A stretch of DNA of 64,000 nt from Streptomyces subrutilus (lineage in GTDB: Bacteria; Actinomycetota; Actinomycetes; Streptomycetales; Streptomycetaceae), in assembly GCF_008704535.1 (NCBI RefSeq), contig NZ_CP023701.1:5808001-5872000 (forward strand). The letters run 5' to 3'. The position numbers were made by a program, and so were the translations under genes. The notes under the pieces were generated by a model. It worked only from the letters and a program-made list of their open reading frames with translations. It was not told the DNA's origin and searched no databases. Positions 1 to 8,987 of the stretch are shown here, piece by piece. The first letter of the stretch is position 1. Each line of letters opens with the position of its first letter.

Positions 1-498
1 GTCGCCGACTGCGAGAGCGGCGGCCGCTGGGCGGTCAACACCGGCAACGGCTTCTACGGGGGGCTGCAGTTCTGGCAGCCGACCTGGGAGGAGTACGGGG
101 GCCTGGCCTTCGCGGCGCGCGCGGACCTGGCGAGCCGGGCGCAGCAGATCCGTGTGGCGGAGGACGTGCTGGGACGGCAGGGCTGGGACGCGTGGCCGGT
201 GTGCTCGAAGCGGTACGGGCTGGCGGGGCGGATGCACGTGGTGCGCGCCGGGGACACGCTCGTGTCGGTCGCGGCGCAGCGCGGGGTTCCGGGCGGGTGG
301 CGGGCGCTGTACGAGGCGAACCGCGGGGTGCTGGGCGATGCGCCGGGACGGCTCGCGGTGGGCACCCTGCTGGCCCTGCCCGCTCCGGCCCCCGCGCCCG
401 CGGTCCGGCCCCCGGTCCCCGGAGCCGCGACCCCGGCCCCCGCGGGCACGCCTGCGGCGACCGCTCCCCCGCCCCCGGTGCCCGCCCCGGCGCCCTGA
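1..498 (+). CDS. Rpf-like transglycosylase with LysM domain (5' end missing)
   Basis: The frame is open from base 1, so the start and signal peptide lie upstream of the window. The visible part starts VADCESGGRW, the core of the resuscitation-promoting-factor/transglycosylase-like domain, where the Glu of CESGG is the expected catalytic acid. GLQFWQPTWEEYGG follows, and the fold ends near WPVCS. A LysM domain (HVVRAGDTLVSVAAQRG to LLALP, roughly residues 79-125 of the fragment) should bind peptidoglycan. The C-terminus is a Pro/Ala linker of about 35 residues with no further domain. Family knowledge: secreted muralytic enzymes that act in spore germination and wall turnover. A stem-loop is not seen directly after the stop. 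Confidence 0.85.
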   Translation, partial: VADCESGGRWAVNTGNGFYGGLQFWQPTWEEYGGLAFAARADLASRAQQIRVAEDVLGRQGWDAWPVCSKRYGLAGRMHVVRAGDTLVSVAAQRGVPGGWRALYEANRGVLGDAPGRLAVGTLLALPAPAPAPAVRPPVPGAATPAPAGTPAATAPPPPVPAPAP

Positions 499-956
499 GG
501 GCGGGCCCGGCGGCCGGGGCGGCCGCGCCGACGGGGAGCGTCGAGCCGTGGACGCGTACGGCTTCCCGCGCGCACCGGGGCGCCGAACCTGACGTTCCGG
601 TGATTCGCGTCATGTTGCTCGGCCGTGAGTTCGAAGTGGTCGGGCCGCCCGAGCCGACCGGCCGGATCAGGCCCGCGCAGGATCTCCCGGATCGGGCTGC
701 CGAGACCGTTCAGGTGAAGGAAATGTGAGGGGTCCGAGGGGCGGTCACGTGATCCCGTCCGGGGCGCCCGCAACAATCCGCGACGGTAATCGGCGGCTTC
801 TCGGAGAAAATGCCACCGGGTCTTTCCGGCCGGTGTCCCGCTGGTCGGAAAACAAAGGGAAACCGTCGATATTCTGTGACACAAGCGTGACCCGGGATGG
901 ACGAACGTACCGGCGTGGCGCTGACGCCGGACGGGTGGGCGGCCCGGGGAACGGCC
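499..956. other. Non-coding stretch without a recognised gene
   Basis: No convincing gene lies between the Rpf-like gene and the convergent PAP2 gene. A 38-codon frame at 612-728 (MLLGREFEVV to VQVKEM) is open and GC3-rich but has no clear ribosome binding site and no recognised family. The second half, about 770-900, is noticeably less GC-rich, as promoter-bearing or untranslated DNA often is in this genome. No riboswitch could be assigned. Confidence 0.4.
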
Positions 957-987
957 GAGGCGGCCGGGTCGTGGACCCGGCCGCCTC
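957..987. terminator. Hairpin terminator downstream of the PAP2 gene
   Basis: Perfect 14-bp inverted repeat, GAGGCGGCCGGGTC and its complement, separated by a 3-nt loop. There is no U tract, as is usual for Streptomyces terminators. It sits about 40 nt beyond the stop of the minus-strand PAP2 gene. Confidence 0.7.
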
Positions 988-1025
988 GTCGTCGCGGGGA
1001 GGTGGTGCGTACCGCCCCGTGCGGA

Positions 1026-2132
1026 TCAGCCGCCGGTCACCGGACGGGCCGTGGTGCCCCGGGCGGCGGTCCGCTCGGTGTGCGCCGGGCGGCGGTTGCC
1101 CAGGGGCGTGACCGGGGTCCGCTCGGAGCGGACCAGGTGGGGCCGGGCGGTCGGGTGCACGGCCGGGCGCGGGGCCGGGGAGTGCCCGCCGGCCGCCGGG
1201 GCCGCGGGTGCGGCCGGGGCGGGTGCGGCCGCGGGGGCCGCGGCCGGCTGCGCACCGGCGTCGGCGGTGGCGTCCGCGGGGGCCTCGGCGGGCAGCCGGA
1301 GCCGCCACTTGCCGCCCGCGGAGAGCAGCGGGGTGAGGGCGACGGCGACCGGGGCGGGGATCCGCCCGGTCTCGGCGCGGCGGCGCAGCAGCTCGCGCAG
1401 TTCGAAGACGTAGGCCTCGACCCGGGCGATCAGCGGCTCGAACCAGGGGAGGGCCAGCAGGATCAGCAGCCCCGCGGACCAGCCGAGCAGGACGTCGCTG
1501 ACCCAGTGGGTCCCGAGGTAGACGGTGGTGGCGCCGACGCTCAGCGAGACGACGGCGGAGACCACGGACAGCACCCGCCGGGTGACCACGGTCGAGGCCA
1601 GGTAGGCCAGGATTCCCCAGGTCACGACGGCGTTGGCGGTGTGGCCGGAAGGGAATATATCGCCGCCCGCGAAGAGCTCGGCGGAGCCGATCTCGGTGGC
1701 GTAGTGCGGGCCGAGCCGGCCGAGGCCGATCTTGACGGCCCCGACGGTGACGTTCAGGAGGAGCAGGGCCACCCCGAGGGTGATCAGCGGTCGCAGGGTG
1801 TGCTGGCGCCAGGAGCGCCAGCCGAGCCACGCGGCGACCATCACGGCGGTGGGTCCGCGCTGGCCCAGGACGACGAGGTAGTCGAGGAAGGCGTGCAGCT
1901 GCGGCCACTGCTCGTAGGGGCGGAAGAACATCACCTGCCAGTCCAGGCGGACGAGCCAGGACGTGGTCAGGACCGCCACCACGATCGCCAGGTAGAAGGC
2001 GAGGGTGGAACCCAGGAGTACGACGCGGTGCCGGCTCATCTGCGGGGTCTGCAGATGAGCCGGTCGCTCTGGTTCCCGGTCCAGCCGGGCGAACACCCGC
2101 TCCAGACGGGTCAGGATTTGGTCGGTACGCAC
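1026..2132 (-). CDS. PAP2-superfamily membrane phosphatase
   Basis: 368-aa polytopic membrane protein from a GTG start with no strong ribosome binding site. It has about five to six hydrophobic segments between residues 35 and 250. The PAP2 signature is visible: a degenerate first motif (KIGLGRLGP), the PSGH motif with catalytic-region His, and the third motif GTHWVSDVLLGW, whose His and Asp form the nucleophile pair. Family knowledge: dephosphorylates membrane lipids such as phosphatidic acid or undecaprenyl diphosphate on the outer face. The substrate cannot be told. The last 100 residues are an Ala/Pro-rich, low-complexity cytoplasmic tail, longer than the family needs. Confidence 0.85.
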   Translation of the reverse strand: MRTDQILTRLERVFARLDREPERPAHLQTPQMSRHRVVLLGSTLAFYLAIVVAVLTTSWLVRLDWQVMFFRPYEQWPQLHAFLDYLVVLGQRGPTAVMVAAWLGWRSWRQHTLRPLITLGVALLLLNVTVGAVKIGLGRLGPHYATEIGSAELFAGGDIFPSGHTANAVVTWGILAYLASTVVTRRVLSVVSAVVSLSVGATTVYLGTHWVSDVLLGWSAGLLILLALPWFEPLIARVEAYVFELRELLRRRAETGRIPAPVAVALTPLLSAGGKWRLRLPAEAPADATADAGAQPAAAPAAAPAPAAPAAPAAGGHSPAPRPAVHPTARPHLVRSERTPVTPLGNRRPAHTERTAARGTTARPVTGG

Positions 2133-2217
2133 TCAATCGACGTTACCGCGCGCGGCTGGTCGGGCCGGGCGAATCGCGGGCTTTGTGATGACCATGTGAT
2201 GTGGAGTTGGTCTCACG

Positions 2218-2269
2218 CGGGACTTAATCCCGGCTATTTCGAGTGCCGTTGGATGTAGTCCGATCGGAC
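2218..2269. promoter_or_regulatory. Palindromes in the upstream region of the PAP2 gene
   Basis: The 230-nt gap between the PIG-V-like and PAP2 genes is AT-richer than its surroundings. It holds an inverted repeat CGGGA-cttaa-TCCCG (2218-2232) and a perfect 12-bp palindrome GTCCGATCGGAC (2258-2269). These are candidate protein-binding sites; no regulator is adjacent. Confidence 0.3.
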
Positions 2270-2362
2270 GTCCCGGAAATTGTTTCGCACACTTACCCGA
2301 GCTTTATGACCCCAGGTCAATTCCTTTGCTGAACCATGTATCGGAATGGGCCATTCCGTGAT

Positions 2363-3478
2363 CTACGGAGGTCCCGACCCGTTCAGCCAGAACGCCCCGT
2401 AGGTCGCCGAGAGCAGCGCCGCCGCTCCCAGCACCAGCCCCGCCCGGCGCGTCCGCCACCGCCCCAGCGCCACCGCCACGGGCAGCAGCAGCGGGAAGGC
2501 GGGCAGCAGCAGCCGGGGCTTGGAGCCGAAGTACCCCGACGCGCACAGCGCCAGCGCCAGCACGATCCCGCAGTACACCAGCAGCGGCGCCGGCTGCCGC
2601 TGCCGTACGCAGCGCACGTACAGCCAGAGCACCAGCGCCACCCCCGCGACCAGCCCCAGCCCGGCGGCGAAGGCCGGGGAGGCGAGCCGGTCCCCGACGA
2701 ACCGGGCGAAGGCCCAGCCGCCGTCGAAGCCGTTGCCCCAGCCCGCCTGCACGTCCAGGTACCCCAGCGGTCCGCCCCCGGTCCGCGCGCCGACCCACAC
2801 CACGTACGCCCCGGCCCCCAGCGGAGCCAGCGCCGCGCCCGCGGCCATCCGCCGGGACCGCTCGCCGTCGCGCAGGGCCGCCGCGACCGCGACCCACACC
2901 GCCGCGACCACCGCGGCGCCGACCGGGCGGGTCAGCCCGGCCGCGGCCGCGAGCAGCCCGGCCGTCAGCCAGCCCCCGCGCAGGGCCGCGTACAGCGCCC
3001 AGGCGGCGAGCGCGGTGAACAGGGCCTCGCTGTAGGCCATCGACTGCACGATCCCGACCGGCAGCGCCGCCCAGAGCGCGACCGCCAGCACCCCGGCCCG
3101 GCGGCCGTACAGCAGGTCCGCCACCGCGAAGATCCCCCAGGCCGCGGCGAGCCCGGCCAGCGCCGACACCACCAGGCCCGAGGAGCCGTACGAGAACCCG
3201 GTCGCGGCGCCCACCAGCCGCTCCAACCACGGGAGCAGCGGGAAGAAGGCCAGGTTCGAGTGGACGTCCCCGTTCGGGAGGACCACCTCGTACCCGTACC
3301 CCCCGGCCGCGACGCGGGCGTACCACAGCGAGTCCCAGCGGGCCGACAGCAGCGTGTGCGGGCTGCTGCCGACGGCCGCGCCCCAGCCGGCGAGCACGGC
3401 CAGCCCGAGCAGCCGGACCGCGGCGAACACCGTCAGCGCGGGCGCGGCCCGGCGCAATCCAAGATCCTTCACGGGCAT
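2363..3478 (-). CDS. PIG-V-like mannosyltransferase, integral membrane
   Basis: 371-aa, strongly hydrophobic protein with about ten membrane segments. After the first membrane segment it has SARWDSLWYARVAAGGYGYE and then LAFFPLLPWLERLV, the pattern of the PIG-V (GT76-type) mannosyltransferases. Family knowledge: these use polyprenyl-phosphate mannose on the outer face, so a role in protein or lipid mannosylation is likely; the acceptor is unknown. The ATG at 3478 has no ribosome binding site. A TTG eight codons in is preceded by AAGGA at good spacing and is an alternative start. It lies divergently from the MFS transporter gene. Confidence 0.75.
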   Translation of the reverse strand: MPVKDLGLRRAAPALTVFAAVRLLGLAVLAGWGAAVGSSPHTLLSARWDSLWYARVAAGGYGYEVVLPNGDVHSNLAFFPLLPWLERLVGAATGFSYGSSGLVVSALAGLAAAWGIFAVADLLYGRRAGVLAVALWAALPVGIVQSMAYSEALFTALAAWALYAALRGGWLTAGLLAAAAGLTRPVGAAVVAAVWVAVAAALRDGERSRRMAAGAALAPLGAGAYVVWVGARTGGGPLGYLDVQAGWGNGFDGGWAFARFVGDRLASPAFAAGLGLVAGVALVLWLYVRCVRQRQPAPLLVYCGIVLALALCASGYFGSKPRLLLPAFPLLLPVAVALGRWRTRRAGLVLGAAALLSATYGAFWLNGSGPP

Positions 3479-3757
3479 GATTATCGGGGCCCGGACCGGT
3501 GGGGCGGGCCGAGGACCACGGGCCGTGAGCGTGCGGGTACGCGGGGGAGGGAACGGGGCTCGGAGAGTGGCGCACACCACACGGCGGCCGCCGCGGGGAT
3601 GAGAGCTTGACCACGTGTCCGACAGGGGAACTCGCGTACGCTGACCGTTCACTCGCGTGTCGACGCCGGACCCCGTGGGAACCCGCACCGCACGACTCCG
3701 CGGCTCCCGAACCACGCTGGTCCGCCGAGTGCGAGGGATCACCTGGGAGGTACACGC

Positions 3758-5443
3758 ATGTCGGGGACGAACCCGGCCGACCGCAGCACCCCTTCCCCCT
3801 GGCAACGGCTCGCCGCGGCGTCCGGCGGGGGCAACCGCTGGGTCGTCCTGGCCGTCCTCTGCGTCAGCCTCGTCCTCGTCGCGCTCGACGCGACGATCCT
3901 GCACGTGGCCGTTCCCTCCGTGACCGAGGACCTGCGTCCCGGCCCGATCGAACTGCTGTGGATCGTCGACGCCTACCCGCTGGTCTGCGCCTCCCTGCTG
4001 ATCCTCTTCGGCACCCTCGGCGACCGGGTCGGCCGCCGCCGCGTCCTCCTCCTCGGCTACGGGATCTTCGGCGCGGCCTCGGCCGTCGCGGCCCTCGCCG
4101 ACAGCGCCCAGGTCCTCATCGCCGCCCGCGCCCTGCTCGGCATCGGCGGCGCGATGATCATGCCCGCCACCCTGTCGATCCTGCGCCAGGTCTTCCCCGA
4201 CCGGCGCGAGCGCGCCCTCGCCATCGGCATCTGGACCGCCGTGGCCGCCGTCGGAGCAGCCGGCGGACCGGTCATCGGCGGCTTCCTCGTCCAGCACTTC
4301 TGGTGGGGCTCGGTCTTCCTCATCAACATCCCGCTGATGGCGCTCATCCTCCCGCTCGGGCGCTGGCTGCTCCCCGAATCCAAGGGCGCCGCCGACGGCC
4401 CCTGGGACGTGCTCGGCGCGCTGATGGCCGCCGCGGGCGTGCTCGGCTCGGTGCTCGGGGTCAAGCGGCTGGGCGCCGAGCGGCAGCTGCTCGACGCCGA
4501 GGCGATGGTGCCGCTGTTGCTGGGAGCGGCGCTGCTCGTGCTGTTCGTACGTCGGCAACGGCGGCGCGAGCACCCGCTGATCGACATGCGGCTGTTCTCC
4601 CGCCCCGCCTTCACCACCTCCGTGGGCTGCATCGTGCTCGCCATGCTGGCCCTGGTCGGCCTGGAGCTGATCGCCGTCCAGTACCTCCAGCTGGTGCTGC
4701 ACCTGAGCCCGTTGGAGACCGGCCTGCGGCTGCTGCCGCTCACCTTCGCCGCCATGGCCGCCGGCGCCACCGGCTCCTACACGCTGGCCCGGATCGGTCC
4801 GCGCACCATGGTCTCGCTGGGCTTCCTGCTCACCGCGGCCGCCGTGCTGCTGCTGACCCTCATGGGCCAGCAGGACCGGCCCCTGCTGCTGACGTGCGGG
4901 TTCATCCTGCTCGGCTTCGGACTCCAGACCACCCTGTTCGCCGCGTACGAATCGATGCTCAGCGAGGCCCCGGCGGCCACCGCGGGCGGCGCGGCCTCCA
5001 TCGGCGAGACCTCCTACCAGCTCGGCGCGGGCATGGGCATCGCCCTGCTGGGCAGCGTGATGAACGCCGCCTACGCCCCGGGACTGGCCCGGGTGCCCGG
5101 AGTCCCGGCGAGCGACTCGGCGGGCGCCGCCCACTCCCTGGGCGAGGCCTACCAGATCGCCGCGCACCTCGGGGGGCCCGCGGGGGCGTCGCTGTACGCC
5201 GCCGCCCGGCACTCCTTCGTGCACGGGCTGCACGTGACGCTCGTGGTGAGCGCCGGGCTGCTGCTGGCGGGGGCGGCGATGGCGCTGAAGCTGCCGCGGA
5301 CGATGGAGTGCGGGGCGCCCGACGCCGGGCCGGAGGGCGACGGGGTGCGGCTGCCCGCGCAGTCGAAGGGGCGCCCGGCCGAGGGGTCCGCGGTGCGGGC
5401 CGCCGGCGAGCCGCGGCTGTCCGCGGCGGAGCGCGCCGGCTGA
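3758..5443 (+). CDS. MFS transporter, DHA2 family (14-TM drug exporter type)
   Basis: 561-aa proton-driven exporter of the QacA/SmvA class. ATG is preceded by GGGAGGT. Visible motifs: LDATILHVAVP in TM1 (motif D1), GTLGDRVGRRR in the loop after TM2 (motif A), AARALLGIGGAMIMPATLSI around TM4, and AAGGPVIGGFLV in TM5 (antiporter motif C). Fourteen hydrophobic segments fit the DHA2 topology. The last 60 residues are hydrophilic and low-complexity. The substrate is unknown; family members export cationic biocides, dyes or endogenous metabolites. It stands alone, followed by a strong palindromic hairpin, and no regulator gene is adjacent. Confidence 0.88.
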   Translation: MSGTNPADRSTPSPWQRLAAASGGGNRWVVLAVLCVSLVLVALDATILHVAVPSVTEDLRPGPIELLWIVDAYPLVCASLLILFGTLGDRVGRRRVLLLGYGIFGAASAVAALADSAQVLIAARALLGIGGAMIMPATLSILRQVFPDRRERALAIGIWTAVAAVGAAGGPVIGGFLVQHFWWGSVFLINIPLMALILPLGRWLLPESKGAADGPWDVLGALMAAAGVLGSVLGVKRLGAERQLLDAEAMVPLLLGAALLVLFVRRQRRREHPLIDMRLFSRPAFTTSVGCIVLAMLALVGLELIAVQYLQLVLHLSPLETGLRLLPLTFAAMAAGATGSYTLARIGPRTMVSLGFLLTAAAVLLLTLMGQQDRPLLLTCGFILLGFGLQTTLFAAYESMLSEAPAATAGGAASIGETSYQLGAGMGIALLGSVMNAAYAPGLARVPGVPASDSAGAAHSLGEAYQIAAHLGGPAGASLYAAARHSFVHGLHVTLVVSAGLLLAGAAMALKLPRTMECGAPDAGPEGDGVRLPAQSKGRPAEGSAVRAAGEPRLSAAERAG

Positions 5444-5523
5444 CCCCGTCCGGGTCCGGCGGCCGGCGGTGTGCGCGTACGGACCCGCCGCTGACGGGCC
5501 CCCGCGCCCGCCCGGCCCGCGCG

Positions 5524-5553
5524 CCCCTCCCACCCCGGCCGGGGTGGGAGGGG
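5524..5553. terminator. 30-bp perfect palindrome, probable terminator of the MFS gene
   Basis: Two 15-bp arms, CCCCTCCCACCCCGG and its exact complement, abut with no spacer. The palindrome lies 80 nt after the MFS stop and 130 nt before the acyl-CoA dehydrogenase start, so it most likely separates the two transcription units. Confidence 0.65.
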
Positions 5554-5685
5554 GTGGACGGGCGGGGAAGGGGCCGTCTAGCGTCGGGGCCGCCGCGCAA
5601 TACCTGCGCTGCCCGGTGGCGTCCTGCCGGCCGGGCCGGACCGGTACGGCGCCCCCGGGTTCGACTTCGGCCGCCGGGAGGCCCC

Positions 5686-6858
5686 GTGTCCGCGTTCCTG
5701 CCCCACGATCCGCTCGGGCTCGACGAGCTCCTCGACCCGGAGGACCTCGCCGTCCGCGACACGGTCCGCGCCTGGGCCGCCGACCGCGTGCTGCCGTACG
5801 TCGCCGAGTGGTACGAGAGCGGCGAGCTGCCCGCCATCCGCGAGCTCGCCCGCGAACTGGGTTCGCTCGGCGCCCTCGGCATGTCCCTCACCGGCTACGG
5901 CTGCGCCGGGGCCAGCGCCGTCCAGTACGGCCTCGCCTGCCTGGAGCTGGAGGCCGCCGACTCCGGCATCCGGTCGCTGGTCTCGGTACAGGGCTCCCTC
6001 GCGATGTACGCGATCCACCGCTACGGCTCCGAGGAGCAGAAGCTGCGCTGGCTGCCGGGCATGGCCGCCGGCGAGCTGATCGGCTGCTTCGGGCTGACCG
6101 AGCCGGACCACGGCTCCGACCCCGCGGGCATGCGCACGTACGCCAAGCGCGACGGCACCGACTGGGTGCTGAACGGCCGCAAGATGTGGATCACCAACGG
6201 CTCCGTCGCGGCGGTCGCCGTGGTGTGGGCGCAGACCGACGAGGGGATCCGCGGCTTCGCGGTGCCCACGGACAGCGCCGGCTTCTCCGCGCCGGAGATC
6301 AGGCACAAGTGGTCGCTGCGGGCGAGCGTGACCAGCGAGCTCGTCATGGACGAGGTGCGGCTGCCCGCGGACGCGGTCCTTCCGGGGGTCACCGGGCTCA
6401 AGGGGCCCCTCGGCTGCCTCAGCCACGCGCGGTACGGAATCGTCTGGGGGTCCATGGGCGCGGCGCGCGCCAGCTTCGAGTGCGCGCTCGACTACGCCGG
6501 GACGCGGGAGCAGTTCGGCAGGCCGATCGGCGGCTTCCAGCTCACCCAGGCCAAGCTCGCGGACATGGCCCTGGAGCTCCACAAGGGCATCCTGCTCGCC
6601 CACCACCTGGGCCGGCGCATGGACGCGGGCACCCTGCGGCCGGAGCAGATCAGCTTCGGCAAGCTCAACAACGTCCGCGAGGCCATCGAAATCTGTCGGA
6701 CCGCGCGGACCATCCTGGGTGCCAACGGGATCTCCCTCGAATACCCCGTCATGCGGCACGCCACCAACCTCGAATCGGTCCTCACCTACGAGGGCACCGT
6801 CGAGATGCACCAACTGGTGCTGGGCAAGGCGCTCACCGGGCTCGACGCCTTCCGGTGA
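5686..6858 (+). CDS. gcdH: Glutaryl-CoA dehydrogenase-type acyl-CoA dehydrogenase
   Basis: 390 aa from GTG at 5686, chosen because GGGAGG lies 5 nt upstream and VSAFLPHDPLGL matches the usual N-terminus. It is a full-length FAD-dependent acyl-CoA dehydrogenase. GYGCAG, LVSVQGSLAMYAIHRYGSEE and GCFGLTEPDHGSDP (flavin/substrate loop) resemble glutaryl-CoA dehydrogenase more than short-chain enzymes. WITNGS is in the middle domain. The catalytic-base Glu sits in TYEGTVEMHQLVLG near the C-terminus. Family role: oxidative decarboxylation of glutaryl-CoA to crotonyl-CoA in lysine/tryptophan breakdown. No ETF or CoA-ligase partner is next to it. It converges with the SepF-like gene, with a 9-nt gap. 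Confidence 0.85.
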   Translation: MSAFLPHDPLGLDELLDPEDLAVRDTVRAWAADRVLPYVAEWYESGELPAIRELARELGSLGALGMSLTGYGCAGASAVQYGLACLELEAADSGIRSLVSVQGSLAMYAIHRYGSEEQKLRWLPGMAAGELIGCFGLTEPDHGSDPAGMRTYAKRDGTDWVLNGRKMWITNGSVAAVAVVWAQTDEGIRGFAVPTDSAGFSAPEIRHKWSLRASVTSELVMDEVRLPADAVLPGVTGLKGPLGCLSHARYGIVWGSMGAARASFECALDYAGTREQFGRPIGGFQLTQAKLADMALELHKGILLAHHLGRRMDAGTLRPEQISFGKLNNVREAIEICRTARTILGANGISLEYPVMRHATNLESVLTYEGTVEMHQLVLGKALTGLDAFR

Positions 6859-6867
6859 GGGCCCTGC

Positions 6868-7320
6868 CTAGCTCTGGTTGAAGAAGTCGCGCGAGCGGCC
6901 GCCGGGCTCGCCGCTCACGATCTGGGTGTCGGCCGGGGTCAGCAGGAAGACCCTGGTCGCCACCCGCTCGATGGACCCGCGCAGGCCGAAGGTCAGGCCG
7001 GCCGCGAAGTCGACGACGCGCTTCGCGTCGCCCGGGTCCATCGACGACAGGTTCACGATCACCGGGACGCCCTCGCGGAACAGCTCGCCGATGCCGCGCG
7101 CGTCCCGGAAGCCGTCGGGGGTGACCGTCGCGATCCGACGGCCCTGCTCGACGGCGGACTCCGACGCCACCCGGACCCGGGGGTCGGTGACCCACTGGTC
7201 GCCCGGGCCGGAAACCGAGCCACCCCGGGCCGCCTCCGCGTAATCGTCGTCGTAGTAACGCTCGTCGTCGCTGTCTTCCACGAGACCCAGCCAGGCACTC
7301 GCCTTGCGCACCGAACCCAT
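6868..7320 (-). CDS. sflA: SepF-like cell division protein (SflA-type paralogue)
   Basis: 150 aa from ATG with an ideal AAAGGAGG ribosome binding site. The N-terminal MGSVRKASAWLGLVED is the membrane-targeting amphipathic helix. An acidic linker (residues 15-30) follows, then the SepF core: REGVPVIVNLSSMD, DAKRVVDFAAGLTFGLRGSIERV, VFLLTP, ending DFFNQS. It is shorter than the canonical SepF of the ftsZ cluster, lacking the long linker, and there is no ftsZ or ylmE neighbour. That points to one of the additional SepF-like proteins of Streptomyces. Assignment to SflA rests on remembered gene order and is tentative. Expected role: FtsZ-associated, membrane-bound modulator of the Z-ring. Confidence 0.85.
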   Translation of the reverse strand: MGSVRKASAWLGLVEDSDDERYYDDDYAEAARGGSVSGPGDQWVTDPRVRVASESAVEQGRRIATVTPDGFRDARGIGELFREGVPVIVNLSSMDPGDAKRVVDFAAGLTFGLRGSIERVATRVFLLTPADTQIVSGEPGGRSRDFFNQS

Positions 7321-7603
7321 GGACGCCTCCTTTCACCGCGGTCGTCTGTCTTCTCTCCGCTGCCCCTATGGTCGTCCATGATGCTGACAACGCGCCAAGT
7401 GGATAGTCGCCGCGCAGGGGTTTCGTGACGGTACTGGTGCAGAACATCCGTTGCACGGTCAAGGATTCCAGCGGCTACCGCTGCTGACTGAGTGAAAATA
7501 CGACCGCTGCTGCCGAACGGGTGAGCGGTGCGGGCATTCGAGTGAGGCGCCGGGGTCGATACGATGCCCCGCAGGCACGCGCACGACACACGGGGGCAGT
7601 GGA

Positions 7604-8908
7604 TTGTTCGGGATCGTCAGACCTTGCACGCACCGGCTGGGGGAGCGGTTCAAGGGCGAGTGGATGGCCCATCTCTGCGGGCTCTGCCTGGCACTTCGCG
7701 GGGACCACGGCCAGTTCGCCAGGATCGTCACCAACTACGACGGGCTGCTGGTCTCCGTTCTGACGGAGGCTCAGTCGGGCCCCGCGCCCGGTGCCCGGCG
7801 CACCGCGGGACCCTGTCCACTGCGCGGGATGCGCACGGCCGAGGTGGCCCGGGGGGAGGGGGCGCGGCTCGCCGCCGCCGTCTCGCTCGTGCTGGCCTCC
7901 GCCAAGGTGCGCGACCACGTCGCCGACCGGGACGGGCTGTTGGCCCGGGCCCCGATCGCCCTGGCCGCGCGCCGGGTGGCCCGCGGCTGGGACCGGGCCG
8001 GGGCCCGCACCGGGGCCTCCCTGGGCTTCGACACGGCGGTGCTCGTCGACGCCGTGGACCGGCAGGGCGGCATCGAGGCGCTGGCCGGGGCCGGCACCTC
8101 CGTGCTCGTGGTGACCGAGCCGACGGAGACCGCGACGGCCGCAGCGTTCGCGCATACCGCGCGGCTGGCCGGACGGCCAGGCAACGCCGCCGCGCTCACC
8201 GAGGCCGGCCGGTACTTCGGGCGGCTCGCGCACCTGCTGGACGCCGTGGAGGACCGGGACGCCGACGCCGCCGCGGGCGCCTGGAACCCGCTCACGGCCA
8301 CCGGTACCCCGCTCGCCGAGGCCCGGCGGCTGTGCGACGACGCGCTGCGGGGCATCCGGCTGGCGCTGCGGGAGGTGGAGTTCGCGGACGCGGGGCTGGC
8401 CCACCGGCTGCTGGTGCACGAGCTGCGCACCTCGGTGGACCGGGCCTTCGGGACCGGCTCGTGCGGCCACGGACACGCCGCGACGGCCTCGGCCGGCCCG
8501 ACGGCCCCCGGGCCCCGGGCGGGCGCCCCGGGCAACCCGTACGCGGCCCCCGGGGGCGATCCGTACGCGGGCGGTCCGAACGGCGGCGGGAACCCGTACG
8601 GCGGCGGGAACCCGTACGCCCCGGGCGCCCCGTACGCGCCCGGCGGGCCGGGGACGCCGCCGCCCTCGGGCCCCGGCGGAGGGGGAGGCGGCGGGCGGCA
8701 GCCGCGCAAGCCGCGCCGCGGGCTGCTCGCGGGCTGCGCGGTGGCCCTCGGGCTGTTCTGCACCTGCCGGCTGTGCTGCACCGAGCACGAGGGGCCGTGG
8801 TCGCGGGAGAAGAAGCAGCCGTGGTGCGACAACTGCGACTGCGGCTGCGACGGCTGCGACGGGTGCGACTGCGACGGGTGCTGCTGCTGTCCCTGCGACG
8901 GCTGCTGA
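7604..8908 (+). CDS. DUF5685-family protein with cysteine-rich tail
   Basis: 434 aa. The start is the TTG at 7604 (MFGIVRPCTHRLGERFKGEW), 5 nt after GGGGGCAG; the homologous N-terminus begins at the same point. Residues 1-290 form a largely helical domain beginning with CTH..HLCGLCLALRGDHGQFAR, where three conserved Cys and a His could bind metal. Then comes a Gly/Pro/Tyr-rich linker with several NPYG/NPYA repeats (about 305-365), a basic stretch, and a short hydrophobic segment (AGCAVALGLFC). The terminal 49 residues contain 17 Cys, in CDGCDGCDCDG-like repeats. The function is unknown. The tail looks like a metal- or thiol-active module held at the membrane. Confidence 0.75.
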   Translation: MFGIVRPCTHRLGERFKGEWMAHLCGLCLALRGDHGQFARIVTNYDGLLVSVLTEAQSGPAPGARRTAGPCPLRGMRTAEVARGEGARLAAAVSLVLASAKVRDHVADRDGLLARAPIALAARRVARGWDRAGARTGASLGFDTAVLVDAVDRQGGIEALAGAGTSVLVVTEPTETATAAAFAHTARLAGRPGNAAALTEAGRYFGRLAHLLDAVEDRDADAAAGAWNPLTATGTPLAEARRLCDDALRGIRLALREVEFADAGLAHRLLVHELRTSVDRAFGTGSCGHGHAATASAGPTAPGPRAGAPGNPYAAPGGDPYAGGPNGGGNPYGGGNPYAPGAPYAPGGPGTPPPSGPGGGGGGGRQPRKPRRGLLAGCAVALGLFCTCRLCCTEHEGPWSREKKQPWCDNCDCGCDGCDGCDCDGCCCCPCDGC

Positions 8909-8987
8909 CACCCGCTCAGCTCCCGCGCAGGTCCGGACGGGGTACGGGGCGGTTCCCGTCCGGACGGGTGTGGAAGGGTTGACCGGC

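Noticed and set aside
612..728. 38-codon open frame (MLLGREFEVV to VQVKEM) after the Rpf-like gene
   Set aside because: GC3 is fairly high but there is no clear ribosome binding site, family match or operon context; it stays a possibility only.
499..956. Cyclic di-AMP riboswitch, as found near Streptomyces rpf genes
   Set aside because: Such elements lie upstream of rpf genes; this stretch is downstream and I could not fold a matching consensus.
2363..5533. 1056-codon minus-strand open frame spanning the MFS gene
   Set aside because: Only its last 371 codons are the mannosyltransferase-like gene; the rest is a high-GC antisense shadow of the MFS transporter.
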